Shown: positions 8,893 through 18,400 of the stretch, piece after piece | Position numbering within the stretch: the first letter of the stretch is position 1 | Layout: every line of letters starts with the position of its first letter | From: Micromonospora avicenniae | GTDB taxonomy: Bacteria; Actinomycetota; Actinomycetes; Mycobacteriales; Micromonosporaceae | Length of the DNA stretch: 64,000 bases | NCBI RefSeq assembly: GCF_900156065.1 | Contig: NZ_FTNF01000024.1 | Coordinates: 21,452 to 85,451, forward strand | Direction: 5' to 3' | Program-made: the position numbers and the translations under genes | The notes under the pieces: generated by a model | Told to the model about the DNA's origin: nothing | The model's database searches: none | What the model saw: the letters and a program-made list of their open reading frames with translations, nothing else

Positions 8893-9173
8893 GCGGCCGA
8901 GGCGCGACGGGCGCGAATGGTCTCCGCAAGCTGGTCGGCGGACACCTCTTCACCTCGGGCCAGTTCCGCGTCGGATTCGGCCAGCCGTCGCAGGGTGCCC
9001 GCATCCCCGAGAACCGCGACGGTTTCCTCCAGACGCTCCAAGTCCTCCACCGAAACCAGCACGGCGGACGGCCGACCATGCACGGTCACAGTCACCCGCT
9101 CGTGGTGGTCGTGCACCCGCCCCACCAGCTCAGAGAGCCGGGCCTTCACTTCCCCCAACGGCAGCATCGTCAT
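8889..9173 (-). CDS. Phd/YefM-family antitoxin
   Basis: 94 residues starting MTMLPLGEVKARLSELVGRV, the standard Phd/YefM N-terminus that forms the DNA-binding dimer, followed by VTVTVHGRPSAVLVSVEDLE and an acidic helical C-terminus that would wrap the toxin. Start chosen at 9173 (ATG) because an upstream extension to 9251 adds residues not seen in the family. It precedes the RelE-type toxin with a 4 nt overlap, the normal order for a type II module with autoregulation. Confidence 0.85.
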   Translation of the reverse strand: MTMLPLGEVKARLSELVGRVHDHHERVTVTVHGRPSAVLVSVEDLERLEETVAVLGDAGTLRRLAESDAELARGEEVSADQLAETIRARRASAA

Positions 9174-9391
9174 GGTCACAAGTATGACCAAACCTGTCGG
9201 AACATCCACCGTTCCTCTAGATGCCACGCCGACGGTTCGCATGGTGACCACATTCCGCCACGAACCAGCAGGTCAGGAAGGTGCGTGGGCCGGAGGTACC
9301 ACCAGGCGAACCACACCGCCACGATCGCCGGTGAGCCGCTGCCGCTGCATTCGCATAGTTCCTGAAGGGTGCTGGAAGCCTGATGGCGGAG

Positions 9392-9922
9392 CTACGAGTC
9401 GTCGAAGATGTCTTCGAGCACGAGTCGTGCCCGGCCGGGGACCTCCTCCTCCGGAAAGATTTCCGTGCACAGGGCGAGGACCTGCTCCGCGCTGGTCAAC
9501 CCGAGGTGGTCGACCAGGAAGCGGATGTCCTCGGCGTCCCGCCGCCGTGCGGCAAGCACCTTCATGGCCAGCAGATGTTCCGGAGACGCCGCCGCCACCC
9601 GCAGACCGGGGTGGTCGAAGACGCGGGGAGCCGTCGCATCGCCCCCTGGAGCGACATAGGCACTCGCCTGCTCGTTGAGCCACCAATGCGGCAGGCCCAG
9701 TTCATCCGCCACCGCACGAGCCTCATCGAGCACGATGCCATGAGGTTGGAACACCGCGTCGATGTCCCGAGTAGCCCGCCGGGCGTCGTAGGCCAAGGCC
9801 ATCGCCGCCCCGCCGAAAATATAGAGGTCCGCGACCACACCTCGCCTCGACAGCCGGTCCCCGAGCCGGCGGAAGGCATCCTCGATCGCGGCGCGGTCCA
9901 GCAGTGGATCACTGACGCTCAC
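9392..9922 (-). CDS. DUF6036/AbiEii-like nucleotidyltransferase
   Basis: 176 residues. The nucleotidyltransferase core is visible: FGGAAMALAYDARRATRDID, with the GG motif followed by the paired acidic DxD (DIDAV), then a helical C-terminus (EHLLAMKVLAARRRDAEDIRFL) typical of DUF6036/AbiEii/MenT-like proteins. Relatives act as toxins or tRNA-modifying enzymes, but this subgroup is not characterised. The start GTG at 9922 overlaps the upstream stop (GTGA), pairing it with the next gene; the pair may form a toxin-antitoxin-like module. Confidence 0.75.
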   Translation of the reverse strand: MSVSDPLLDRAAIEDAFRRLGDRLSRRGVVADLYIFGGAAMALAYDARRATRDIDAVFQPHGIVLDEARAVADELGLPHWWLNEQASAYVAPGGDATAPRVFDHPGLRVAAASPEHLLAMKVLAARRRDAEDIRFLVDHLGLTSAEQVLALCTEIFPEEEVPGRARLVLEDIFDDS

Positions 9923-10311
9923 GCGACGTTCAACTCCTGCGCCGAGACGTACACGCCTCGACGACGGAATGCTGCTGGCGCGTGTACCACCGCGTCGACC
10001 CGGGCGGCCGGGGTGTTGAAGGGGAACCAGAACTGCCGGAGCGACCGCGCCTCGACCCACGGCGGAGCACCCCGCCCATCCTTGGCTGCCAGGTGTTCCG
10101 TCAATGCCGCCAGGAACACGTCCCAGCGCTCGTCGCCGGTGGTCGTCGGTTCCTGGTCCAATAGACCGGCGCGCATCTCGGCTGGTTCCCAGCGGTACTC
10201 CTCAAGGAACTCGGCCACCAACCGCCACCGTCGCGTCTCGTCGGATCCGACGAGCAGAGCAGCTAGGCGTGCCACCGTCAGTGGCTCGTATCTCGCGGCG
10301 CGGTTCCTCAC
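9919..10311 (-). CDS. Conserved partner protein of the DUF6036 nucleotidyltransferase
   Basis: About 130 residues, with features such as WRLVAEFLEEYRWEP, GDERWDVFLAALTEHLA and the ending RRRGVYVSAQELNVA. I have an impression of similar small proteins paired with DUF6036 genes in actinomycetes but cannot verify it here; no function is known. The start is uncertain: GTG at 10311 leads directly into the conserved part, while the open frame reaches 10428 beside the tRNA using a TTG. The stop overlaps the nucleotidyltransferase start by four bases, so the two are translationally coupled. Confidence 0.6.
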   Translation of the reverse strand: MRNRAARYEPLTVARLAALLVGSDETRRWRLVAEFLEEYRWEPAEMRAGLLDQEPTTTGDERWDVFLAALTEHLAAKDGRGAPPWVEARSLRQFWFPFNTPAARVDAVVHAPAAFRRRGVYVSAQELNVA

Positions 10312-10430
10312 TCCCTTGACGCTAGTACATTCGACGGCGAACTCGCGGCCAGCCACAGTCCTCGCCGAGGAGCCGAGCAGCGCGTCATAACACGCCGAGG
10401 TCGACTGATTCACACGAGAGATCAACAAGG

Positions 10431-10504
10431 TGGGGCGGGCGGGACTCGAACCCGCGACCGAGGGATTATGAGTCCCCTGCTCTAACCGGCTGAGCTACCG
10501 CCCC
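10431..10504 (-). tRNA. tRNA with CAU anticodon (Ile2-like or elongator Met)
   Basis: A full cloverleaf reads on the minus strand: acceptor GGGGCGG pairing with CCGCCCC, D-arm GCTCAGCCGGTTAGAGC, anticodon arm GGGACTCATAATCCC with anticodon CAT, and T-arm GCGGGTTCGAGTCCCGC. The discriminator is A; CCA is not encoded. Not an initiator, because the acceptor end is fully paired. The AGCAGG..GACTCATAATC..CT-GGTC pattern resembles tRNA-Ile2 (lysidine-modified) more than elongator Met, but identity cannot be fixed by eye. Confidence 0.9.
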
Positions 10505-10677
10505 GGCACCGCGCGGATCTTATCCTGGCCGGTCGATCATCGGCCAGGGGCGGAACCAGCGCTGTCGCTCATCGGCGTCGCCGGTGTAGCAGCACGATGG
10601 GCAACGCGAGGATAACAGCGCGCAGCCTGCCCGCCGGGGCGACGCCCCATAACCGGTCCTCGTCGCTCCGGCCGCCG

Positions 10678-10746
10678 CCGGAACGAGCCGGAGCGGCCGG
10701 AGCCGGAAGGAGCGGGAGCCGGAACGAGCCGGAGCGGCCGGAGCCG
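10678..10746. repeat. Two identical 28 bp direct repeats, 41 bp period
   Basis: The same 28 bases, beginning CCGGAACGAGCCGGAGCGGC, occur at 10678-10705 and 10719-10746 in the 282 nt gap between the tRNA and the oxidoreductase gene. The block is rich in CCGGAGC words and has no coding support. No other signal is seen in this gap. Confidence 0.8.
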
Positions 10747-10786
10747 CGCGCTCATCCGGATCGGGCCGGGGTCGGATAGTCGTCGC

Positions 10787-12034
10787 TCACCTCCCGCCGT
10801 CCCGGAGTTGCCTCAGCACCGCGCCTGCGGCCCGCCAGCCGCTCGTCAGCGCCCCCTGGATGGACGGGCTGTCCCGGTGGTCACCGGCCACGAAGAGCCC
10901 GTCGCCGAGCGCCACGGGCTTGCGCAGCCGCCCTTGCGGCGGCGGTGCGGCGGGCAGCGCCTCGGGAACGGAGACGGTGGTCAGGTGCGTCCAGTCGGCT
11001 GTGGACCGTCCGTAGAGCCGCTCCAGTTCCAGCCGTACGGCCGGCTCGGGTGGGGGCGTCGGACCGACCACCGAGGTGGCCACCAGGTGCCGCCCGGCCG
11101 GCGCGTACGTGGGCGCGGCCCGGCTCGCGACCACCGTGTTGGTGATCAACTCGCGACGATCGCCGTCGAGGAGCAGGATCGGCTCGTCGACCGGGGGCTG
11201 GTCGGTGCTGTGGTAGTAGGTCGTGTAGCTGTGCATGCGTACCGCTCTCAGGGCCGGTAGCAGTGTGGTCGCCGCCGGCGGGTCGACGGCGACCACGACG
11301 GCACGGCAGCGGATGTCGCCGGCCTGGGTGCGGACCCGCCGGGGAGCGACCTCGGCGACCGGGGTGTCCAGGTCGATGAGGTCGGCCGGCAGCGGTGCGG
11401 CTACCGCCCGCGGCAGCGCTGCCATCCCCTCGGCGGGCAGGCCGTTGCGGCCGCGCGCGAACGAGCGGAGCACCATCGCGAAGACCCGACTGGAGGTCTC
11501 CAGTTCCCGGTCGATGAGAACCCCGGAGAGGAACGGGCGGATCAGCTCCTCGATGAGCGCGTCGGAGAGCCCGGCGCGGCGCAGCGCGACCTCGGTGGTG
11601 ATCTCCGGCGCGTCGAGCAGCCTCCCGGCGGGCAGGGTGGCGCAGCCGGCGGCCAGCCCCGCGAACCGGAGCCGGTCGAGCAGCGTGCCGACCCCGGCGA
11701 ACGCGGTGCCCGGGGCGGCGACCGGTTCGCGTAGCGGGTTGACGAGCCGGACCAGCCGGTCACCCTTGCGGACCAGCACACCGGCGGTGAAGTACCCGAG
11801 TCGCAGGCTGTTCACGTCGAGCAGGGCGCCGAGCCGTGGGTAGGCGGTGTTGAGCACCTGGAAGCCGCGGTCCATCAGGTAGCCGTCGACCTCGTCGGTG
11901 GCGACCCGGCCGCCGAGCCGGCCGCCGGCCTCCAGCAGCCGCCAGGGCACGCCCGCACGGTGCAGCCGGCGGGCGGCCGCGAGGCCGGCCAGCCCGCCGC
12001 CGACGATGACCACGTCCGTCTCAGCCAGTGTCAC
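10787..12034 (-). CDS. FAD-dependent amine oxidase/protoporphyrinogen oxidase-like oxidoreductase
   Basis: 415 residues. The N-terminus has the Rossmann dinucleotide motif DVVIVGGGLAGLAAARRLHRAG, then an acidic strand end LLEAGGRLGGRVATDEVDGY, the classic FAD-binding pattern of flavin monoamine oxidases, phytoene desaturases and protoporphyrinogen oxidases. The C-terminus has a second FAD motif (GLFVAGDHRDSPSIQGALTSG). Substrate is unknown. GTG at 12034 is preferred because GGAGGG lies 5-6 nt upstream; it overlaps the end of the MMPL gene by 14 nt, so both form one operon. Confidence 0.85.
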   Translation of the reverse strand: MTLAETDVVIVGGGLAGLAAARRLHRAGVPWRLLEAGGRLGGRVATDEVDGYLMDRGFQVLNTAYPRLGALLDVNSLRLGYFTAGVLVRKGDRLVRLVNPLREPVAAPGTAFAGVGTLLDRLRFAGLAAGCATLPAGRLLDAPEITTEVALRRAGLSDALIEELIRPFLSGVLIDRELETSSRVFAMVLRSFARGRNGLPAEGMAALPRAVAAPLPADLIDLDTPVAEVAPRRVRTQAGDIRCRAVVVAVDPPAATTLLPALRAVRMHSYTTYYHSTDQPPVDEPILLLDGDRRELITNTVVASRAAPTYAPAGRHLVATSVVGPTPPPEPAVRLELERLYGRSTADWTHLTTVSVPEALPAAPPPQGRLRKPVALGDGLFVAGDHRDSPSIQGALTSGWRAAGAVLRQLRDGGR

Positions 12035-14141
12035 GGCGTCCCTCCGCACGGCTCGTCCGGGCCAGCCGGCCCGGCCACCAGATGGTCGGACCGATGTCGT
12101 ACGCGAGCGCGGGCACCAGCAGCGAGCGCACGACGATGGTGTCGATGAGTACGCCGACCGCGACCGCGGTGCCCAACTCGACCAGGACCACGAGGGGCAG
12201 CACGGTGAGCGCGGAGAACGTCGCGGCGAGCACGATGCCGGCGGAGGTGATCACGCCGCCGGTGACCGCGAGGCCGGCCAGGACGCCGGCTCGGGTGCCG
12301 CGGCGCACCGACTCCTCGCGGACCCGGCTCATCAGGAAGATGTTGTAGTCGATGCCGAGGGCGACCAGGAAGACGAAGGCGAAGAGCGGGAATGCGGCGT
12401 CCACGCCGGGGAAGTCGAAGACGTGGCGGAACAACACGCCGCAGAGCCCGAGGGTGGCGGTGAACGAGAGCAGCACCGTCGCGATCAGCAGGAGCGGGGC
12501 GAGCAGGGCGCGCAGCAGCAGGGACAGGATGACGGCGATGACCGCCAGCACGACCGGGATGATGACGTTCTGATCCCGTTCCGCGGCGGCGGTGATGTCC
12601 ACGTTGGTGGCGGTGAAACCCCCCACCAGGGCGTCCGCGTCGGGTACCCGGTGCACCGTCGCGCGCAGGTCGCGGATGGTCCGCTCCGCGCCCGTGCTGT
12701 CCGGCGGGTCGGTGAGCGTCGCCTCGAGCTGGATCCTGCCGTCGACGACCAGCGGCGGGCCGGGTGGCCCGGTACCCGCCGTCCGCTCGCGGGTGACCGG
12801 TCGGACGTCGGCCACCCCGCGGGTGCCCTGGGCCGCCTCGGTGACCTGTCTCGCGGCGGCCTCGTTTGCGATGATCGTGGCCGGGCTGCCGGTGCCCGCC
12901 GGGTAGTGCCGGGCGATCACGTCCTGGCCGGCCACCGAGTCGGTGCGTTTGGTGAACAGGTCGGACTGGCCCAGCGTCGTGGTGCCGAGTTGGATGAGAC
13001 CGATCGCGAGCACGCCCAGCCCGACGGCGGTGATCAACCAGACGGGGCGGGCGCGGCGGGCCACGAAGCCGGCGATCCGGCTCCAGAGCCCGTGCTCGAT
13101 CTGCGTCCCGCCCGGGTCGTACCGGGGCCGTCGCGGCCAGAACGCCCACCGGCCGCCGAGCACCAGCAGCGCGGGCAGGAACGTGAGCATCACCAGCAGG
13201 GTCGCGGCGATGCCGACGGCGGCGACCGGGCCGAGTGCTCGGTTGGAGTTCAGGCTGGAGAGCAGGAGGCAGAGCAGGCTCAGGATGACGGTGCCGCCGG
13301 AGGCGATGACGGCCGGGGCGGCGCCCCGCCAGGCGGCGCGCATCGCGTCCCACGGGCGGTCGTGCCGGTGCAGTTCCTCGCGGTAGCGGGCCACCAGCAG
13401 CAGCGCGTAGTCGGTGCCGGCGCCGAAGACCAGCACGGTGAGGATCCCCTGTGCCTGCCCGTTGAGGGTGACCAGGTCGGCGTCGGCGAGCAGATAGACG
13501 AAGAGCGACGCCAGGGCGTACGACATCCCGGCGGCGAGCAGCGGGAAGACCCAGAGCACCGGGCTGCGGTAGACCACGAGCAGAATCACCAGCACCACGC
13601 AGAGGGTGACCAGCAGGAGCGCCCCGTCGATGCCGGAGAAGACCTCGATCAGGTCGGCGAGCAGGCCGGCCGGGCCGGCGACGTCCACGGTGAGCCCGCC
13701 ACCACCGTCGCCGGTGATGGCGCGCAGCTGTTCGACTACCGTGCCGATCCGTTCCCCCTCGGCGTCGTCGATCGGTACGACCACCTGCAACGCCTGCCCG
13801 TCCGCGCTGGGGATGGGCGGCGGCAGCGGCCCGACCACGCCGGGGACCTGGGCGAAGCGGGCGGCGTCGGCGCTCACCTTGCGTTTGTCGGCGTCGGTGA
13901 GGCCGGTGGTGCGTTCGTAGACGACGAGGGCGGGCGTCGTCTGCCGCTGGATGAAGCCGCGGGAGAGCTCCTGTGCCCGGGTGGCTTCCGCGTCGGCGGG
14001 AAGGAATGCGGCGTTGTCGTTCGTCGCCACGTCGGAGAGCCGTCCCGAGTACGGGCCGGCGAGCCCGCCGACGACCAGCCACGCGAGCACGACGACGAGC
14101 GCGACAAGTGTGGCCCGGCCGCGACCCAGCGCTCCGGACAT
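12021..14141 (-). CDS. MMPL-family RND transporter
   Basis: 706 residues with two repeats of a six-helix membrane domain, each preceded by a large extracytoplasmic loop: helix 1 (LVALVVVLAWLVVGGLAG), loop with PADAEATRAQELSRGF, then the membrane block containing VLVFGAGTDYALLLVARYREEL, and in the second half VALGIDYNIFLMSRVREE. The GTDYAL and GIDYNI acidic motifs are the proton-relay segments of MMPL proteins. These export lipids or hydrophobic compounds. ATG at 14141 starts MSGALGRGRATLVAL, a normal short lead before helix 1. Overlaps the downstream oxidoreductase. Confidence 0.9.
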   Translation of the reverse strand: MSGALGRGRATLVALVVVLAWLVVGGLAGPYSGRLSDVATNDNAAFLPADAEATRAQELSRGFIQRQTTPALVVYERTTGLTDADKRKVSADAARFAQVPGVVGPLPPPIPSADGQALQVVVPIDDAEGERIGTVVEQLRAITGDGGGGLTVDVAGPAGLLADLIEVFSGIDGALLLVTLCVVLVILLVVYRSPVLWVFPLLAAGMSYALASLFVYLLADADLVTLNGQAQGILTVLVFGAGTDYALLLVARYREELHRHDRPWDAMRAAWRGAAPAVIASGGTVILSLLCLLLSSLNSNRALGPVAAVGIAATLLVMLTFLPALLVLGGRWAFWPRRPRYDPGGTQIEHGLWSRIAGFVARRARPVWLITAVGLGVLAIGLIQLGTTTLGQSDLFTKRTDSVAGQDVIARHYPAGTGSPATIIANEAAARQVTEAAQGTRGVADVRPVTRERTAGTGPPGPPLVVDGRIQLEATLTDPPDSTGAERTIRDLRATVHRVPDADALVGGFTATNVDITAAAERDQNVIIPVVLAVIAVILSLLLRALLAPLLLIATVLLSFTATLGLCGVLFRHVFDFPGVDAAFPLFAFVFLVALGIDYNIFLMSRVREESVRRGTRAGVLAGLAVTGGVITSAGIVLAATFSALTVLPLVVLVELGTAVAVGVLIDTIVVRSLLVPALAYDIGPTIWWPGRLARTSRAEGRRDTG

Positions 14142-14358
14142 CCGCCCCCACCCGTGATTCGACGTGCCGGCGGACGTAGGCGACCCTGACGCCGGCACCG
14201 CTCATCCTGCCCGGCCAAGCGGGCGTTTTCGGGCCAAACGGGCTAAATATCATGGGCCCCAGGGGTCCCCGTACAAGCCGGACGCCCGGGCACAGAAAGG
14301 TCGTCGTAGCGGGGCCGTCCGTGCGGTCGGCCGCCAACGGCCACGACGGGGAACGACG

Positions 14359-14387
14359 AACGCCCGCCGGCAGTACCGACGGGCGTT
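14359..14387. terminator. Hairpin after tRNA-Asn
   Basis: A 12 bp stem (arms AACGCCCGCCGG and CCGACGGGCGTT, one mismatch) with a 5 nt loop begins just beyond the 3' end of the tRNA-Asn on the minus strand. No U-tract follows, which is common for actinomycete terminators. Confidence 0.55.
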
Positions 14388-14392
14388 TCGAG

Positions 14393-14468
14393 TGGCTCCC
14401 CCGATTGGACTCGAACCAATAACCTGCCGGTTAACAGCCGGCTGCTCTGCCAATTGAGCTACAGGGGA
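14393..14468 (-). tRNA. tRNA-Asn (GTT)
   Basis: The minus strand folds as a cloverleaf with D-arm GCTCAATTGGCAGAGC, anticodon arm GCCGGCTGTTAACCGGC (anticodon GTT) and T-arm ATTGGTTCGAGTCCAAT. Acceptor TCCCCTG pairs with CGGGGGA (one G-U), discriminator G, and CCA is encoded at 14393-14395. Confidence 0.95.
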
Positions 14469-14751
14469 CCGCCGTTGCCCAGTTCCGGATCTCTCCGGCC
14501 CCGTGCGACGGTGACAAGAGTACAGGACTCCCAGGGGTGTTGGTCCAGGGGGTTACCGCCCCGAGCACGCGGGTGGCCGGGCGGGTGGCAGAATCGGCAA
14601 GTCGGACAAATCGCCATCAGGGCACAAGCAGGTATGAGCGCGGAGCAGGATGGGTAGTTAGCTGCGGACGACGGAACGCAGGCGCGAGTTGGTCGTACCG
14701 CCGGGAGTGAGCCCGGCGGGCGACGGCGCGTCAGGTACGGAAGGAGCCGCC

Positions 14752-15129
14752 ATGCGCGGAAAACTGATGTTTCTTGGCGGGCTGGCTGCGGGATTCGTCC
14801 TGGGCGCCCGTGCCGGCCGGGAGAAGTACGAGGAGCTGATGATCCGGGGCCGTAAGGTGCTCGACCACCCCACCGTGCAGGAAGCGGCGGGTGTCGCGCA
14901 GGCCCAGGCGACCCGGCTCTACAGCGAGGGCAAGGACAAACTCGGTCAGACCAAGCTGGGCGAGAAGCTGACCGGCAACGGCAGCAAGCACGGCCTGACC
15001 GCCGCCGACGACGCTTTTGCGGGCTCGCCGGCCACCGTGGGCGCGAAGTCCGGCCCGAACTCGGCCAGCGGCGGTGCCGCCGCCGGGTCGACCAGGCCCA
15101 AGCCATCCGGCTCGGGCAGCACCCTCTGA
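14752..15129 (+). CDS. YtxH-like small membrane-associated protein
   Basis: 125 residues. The N-terminus has one hydrophobic segment, KLMFLGGLAAGFVLGARAG, followed at once by GREKYEELM and helical repeats (VQEAAGVAQAQATRLYSEGKDKLGQ-type heptads, partly visible as QAQATRLYSEGKD). This resembles short actinobacterial YtxH-domain proteins. The C-terminal 45 residues are Gly/Ser/Ala-rich and probably disordered. ATG at 14752 follows GGAAGGAG. Function is unknown; single-gene transcript. Confidence 0.7.
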   Translation: MRGKLMFLGGLAAGFVLGARAGREKYEELMIRGRKVLDHPTVQEAAGVAQAQATRLYSEGKDKLGQTKLGEKLTGNGSKHGLTAADDAFAGSPATVGAKSGPNSASGGAAAGSTRPKPSGSGSTL

Positions 15130-15235
15130 CAACAGCGCGTACGGACCCGGCCGCCATGCTGGCGGTCGGGTCTGTGGCGTGTCCACGCATGTCAGATGGT
15201 TCGGCCGGAACCCTGACGACTTTCTCCGATTGAAG

Positions 15236-15267
15236 CAAAAGTTCAGCCGCATAGACGAAAACTTTTG
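15236..15267. promoter_or_regulatory. Inverted repeat CAAAAGTT-N16-AACTTTTG
   Basis: Perfect 8 bp inverted arms at 15236-15243 and 15260-15267, separated by 16 nt, lie about 140-170 nt upstream of the secreted ThuA-dehydrogenase gene. A related dyad lies upstream of the ROK regulator operon (42826-42868), so ROK binding is a reasonable guess. Not shown by sequence alone. Confidence 0.5.
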
Positions 15268-15301
15268 GCGCTCGCCTCTTTTATTCAGTGGCGGGCGCCA
15301 A
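15265..15301. promoter_or_regulatory. Hairpin overlapping the AACTTTTG half-site
   Basis: Arms TTGGCGCTCGCC (15265-15276) and GGCGGGCGCCAA (15290-15301) pair with one mismatch around a 13 nt T-rich loop. It overlaps the last bases of the adjacent inverted repeat, so the two structures may be alternatives or the site may be composite. The rest of the gap 15130-15404 shows nothing else. Confidence 0.4.
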
Positions 15302-15404
15302 TATCGTCCTGCGTAGAACCTGGCCAGGCTCTCGGTACTCCCCCGCGACCTCCTCGGCGACGTCACGACGCTGAGGCGGACCCGCCCGACCAGAGCGAGG
15401 TTCG

Positions 15405-18400
15405 ATGCGCAGACCCATCGGCCGAAGAGCCGCCACCTACCTGAGTCTTCTCACCCTCGTCGGCGCGACGCTCGTCGCGACCGAGCCGCACGGGGCCGCA
15501 CCGGCACAGGCCGCCCCGGCCCCGGACAACAACGGCATCCAGTACAAGGTGCTCGTCTTCACCCGATCCGCGAACGGCGGCCACGCCGCAACCGCCGCCG
15601 GCGTGGAGGCGATCCGGGAACTCGGCAACGACCGCCGGTTCACCGTGGAGGTGACCGACGACGCCCGGAAGTTCGACGAGCCGCATCTCAAGCAGTTCCG
15701 CACGGTGGTGTTCCTGAACACCTCCGGCGACGTACTCGACGACGACCAGCAGGCCGCATTCGAGCAGTACTACCGCGACGGCGGCGGCTTCGTCGGCGTG
15801 CACTCCGCGATCGAGGCGGAGCCCGGCTGGGCCTTCCTCGACAACGTGCTCGGCACGCGGGCCGTCGGTGCGCCCACGCCGGCCAGCGCCGCCAGGGTGA
15901 CCGTCGCCGACCGGGTGCACCCGGCGTCCGCACCGCTGCCGGAGCGGTGGAACACCACCGACCGGTGGTACAACTTCGCGGCCAACGTCCGGGGTGTCTC
16001 GCACGTCCTGGCCACGGTGGACGAGAAGACGTACAGCGGCGGCAGCATGGGCTTCGACCACCCGATCACCTGGTGCAAGGACTACCAGGGCGGCCGTTCG
16101 TTCTACACCGGGCTCGGCGCCACTCCGGAAAGCTACGGTGGCGCCGACCTGCGGGCGCACCTCGCCGGAGCTATCCAGTGGGCGTCCGGGGCCACGAACG
16201 GCGACTGCGGCGCGACGGTGTTGGCCAACTACCAGATGACGGTCATCGGCGCGCAGCCGAACGTGAACGAGCCGATCGGCTTCGACGTGCTTCCCGACGG
16301 CCGGGTGATCCAGACCGACCGCCGTGGCGGCGTACGGCTGCACGACCCGGAGACCAACACGACCAGCGTGCTGGCCCAGATCCCGGTCTACACCCACAGC
16401 GAGGACGGGATGTACGGCCCGGCGATCGACCGGGACTTCGCCACCAACAAGTGGGTCTACCTCTACTACGCGCCGCCGCTGAACACTCCGGCCGGCGGCG
16501 CGCCGACCACGAGCACCGACCCGGCGGCCTGGGACCCGTGGAAGGGCTACTTCCAGCTCTCCCGGTTCAAGTTCGTCGACGGCGAGACCCCGAGCCTGGA
16601 CGTGGCGTCGGAACAGAAGATCATGCAGGTGCCGGTGGACCGAGGCGCATGCTGCCACGTGGCCGGTGACATCGCCTTCGACTCGCACAACAACCTGTGG
16701 CTGGTCACCGGTGACGACACCCCGGCCGGCGGCGGCGGGTCCGGTGGCTTCTCCCCGCACAACGACTCGGTGAGCGCCACCGGCGTCTACCAGGCGCCGT
16801 TCGTGGACGCCCGGCGCAGCTCGGCCAACACCAACGACCTGCGCGGCAAGCTGCTCCGCATCACAGTGCAGCCGGACGGCAGCTACACGGTGCCGGCGGG
16901 AAACCTCTTCCCTGAGGCGCAGGACCCGGGCGACAAGACCCGGCCGGAGATCTACGCGATGGGCTTCCGGAACCCATTCCGGCTCACCCTCGACAAGGAC
17001 GACCGCGCCTACGTCACCGACTACTCACCGGACTCGTCGACCCCGGCGGTCGGGCGGGGGCCGGCAGGCACCGGCCGGATGATGGTGGTCGACAAGCCGG
17101 CCAACTACGGCTGGCCGATGTGCGTGCAGCCGAACCTGCCGTACATCGAGATGAATTGGACCACCAACCCGATCTCCCCGGTCGCGCCGTTCGACTGCGC
17201 GGCACCGCGGAACACCTCGCGGCACAACACCGGCCTGACCGACCTGCCGGCGGTGGAGAAGTCTGAGCTCTGGTACTCGTTCCAGGCACCGACCCCGTGC
17301 CCGGAGTCCTACCTGTCCACCCCGACGCAGACCTGCCCCGTGCTCTTTCCCGAGTTGGGCACCGGCGGGGTCGGGCCGCACGGCGCGGCACGCTACGACT
17401 TCGACCCGGAGCTGAGGTCGGAGACGAAGTTCCCCGCATACTTCGACGGCTCGATCTTCTTCGGCGAGTTCACCCGGGACACGCTCAAGGAGATCCGGCT
17501 GGACGGCCAGGGCGACATCCTGAAGATCAACGACGTGCTGAACTGCGGCCAGGGGCCGAGCACCCCGGCGAAGCCGTTCCTCTGCGACAACCCGATGGAC
17601 ATGAAGTGGGGTCCGGACGGCAACTTCTACCTGCTGACGTACGGGGACGGATTCTTCAACGTCAACCCGGACGCGGCGATGCTGAAGTTCAGCTACGTCA
17701 AGGGCCTGCGGGCGCCTACCGCGGTGGTCGCGGCCGACCGCACCAACGGCGTCGCGCCGCTGAGCGTCAACTTCAGCAGTGAGGGGTCGAAGGACCCGGA
17801 CCCGGCGGACTCCATCTCGTTCGCCTGGGACTTCGACGGCGACGGCACCACCGACTCCGTCGACCCGAACCCGACGTACACCTACACCGCCAACGGCGTC
17901 TACACCGCCCGGCTCACGGTGACCGACTCCAGCGGCAAGACGGCGTCGGCCAACACCACGATCACGGTCGGCAACACCGCGCCCACGGTCACCGTCGAGA
18001 CCCCGCTGGAGGGTGGCTTCTTCAGCTGGGGTGACTCCATCCCGTGGTCGGTGACCGTCACCGACCCCGAGGACGGGGCAGTGGACTGCGCCAAGGTCGA
18101 GGTGACCTTCGTGCTCGGTCACGACAGCCACGGCCACGGCGAGGCCAACCAGTTCGGCTGCTCGGGCGTGCTGCCCACAGATCCGGACGACGCCTCGCAC
18201 GGCGGATACATCTACGGCGTGGTCAGCGCGTCCTACACCGACCGAGGGGCCAACGGGCAGCCCGCCCTGACGACCGTGGACCAGCAGGTCATCCAGGACA
18301 AGCGGCAGGAGGTCGAGTTCGCCGCCGACCAGTCCGGCACCACGGTCGGCACCAGCGCCGACAGCGGTGGCGGGCAGCAGCGCGGCAGCCTCGACCCGGG

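Noticed and set aside
11898..14189. 763-codon + frame opposite the MMPL and oxidoreductase genes
   Set aside because: Repetitive Glu/Gln/Arg/Gly translation is the mirror of membrane-protein codons; both minus genes are clear families.
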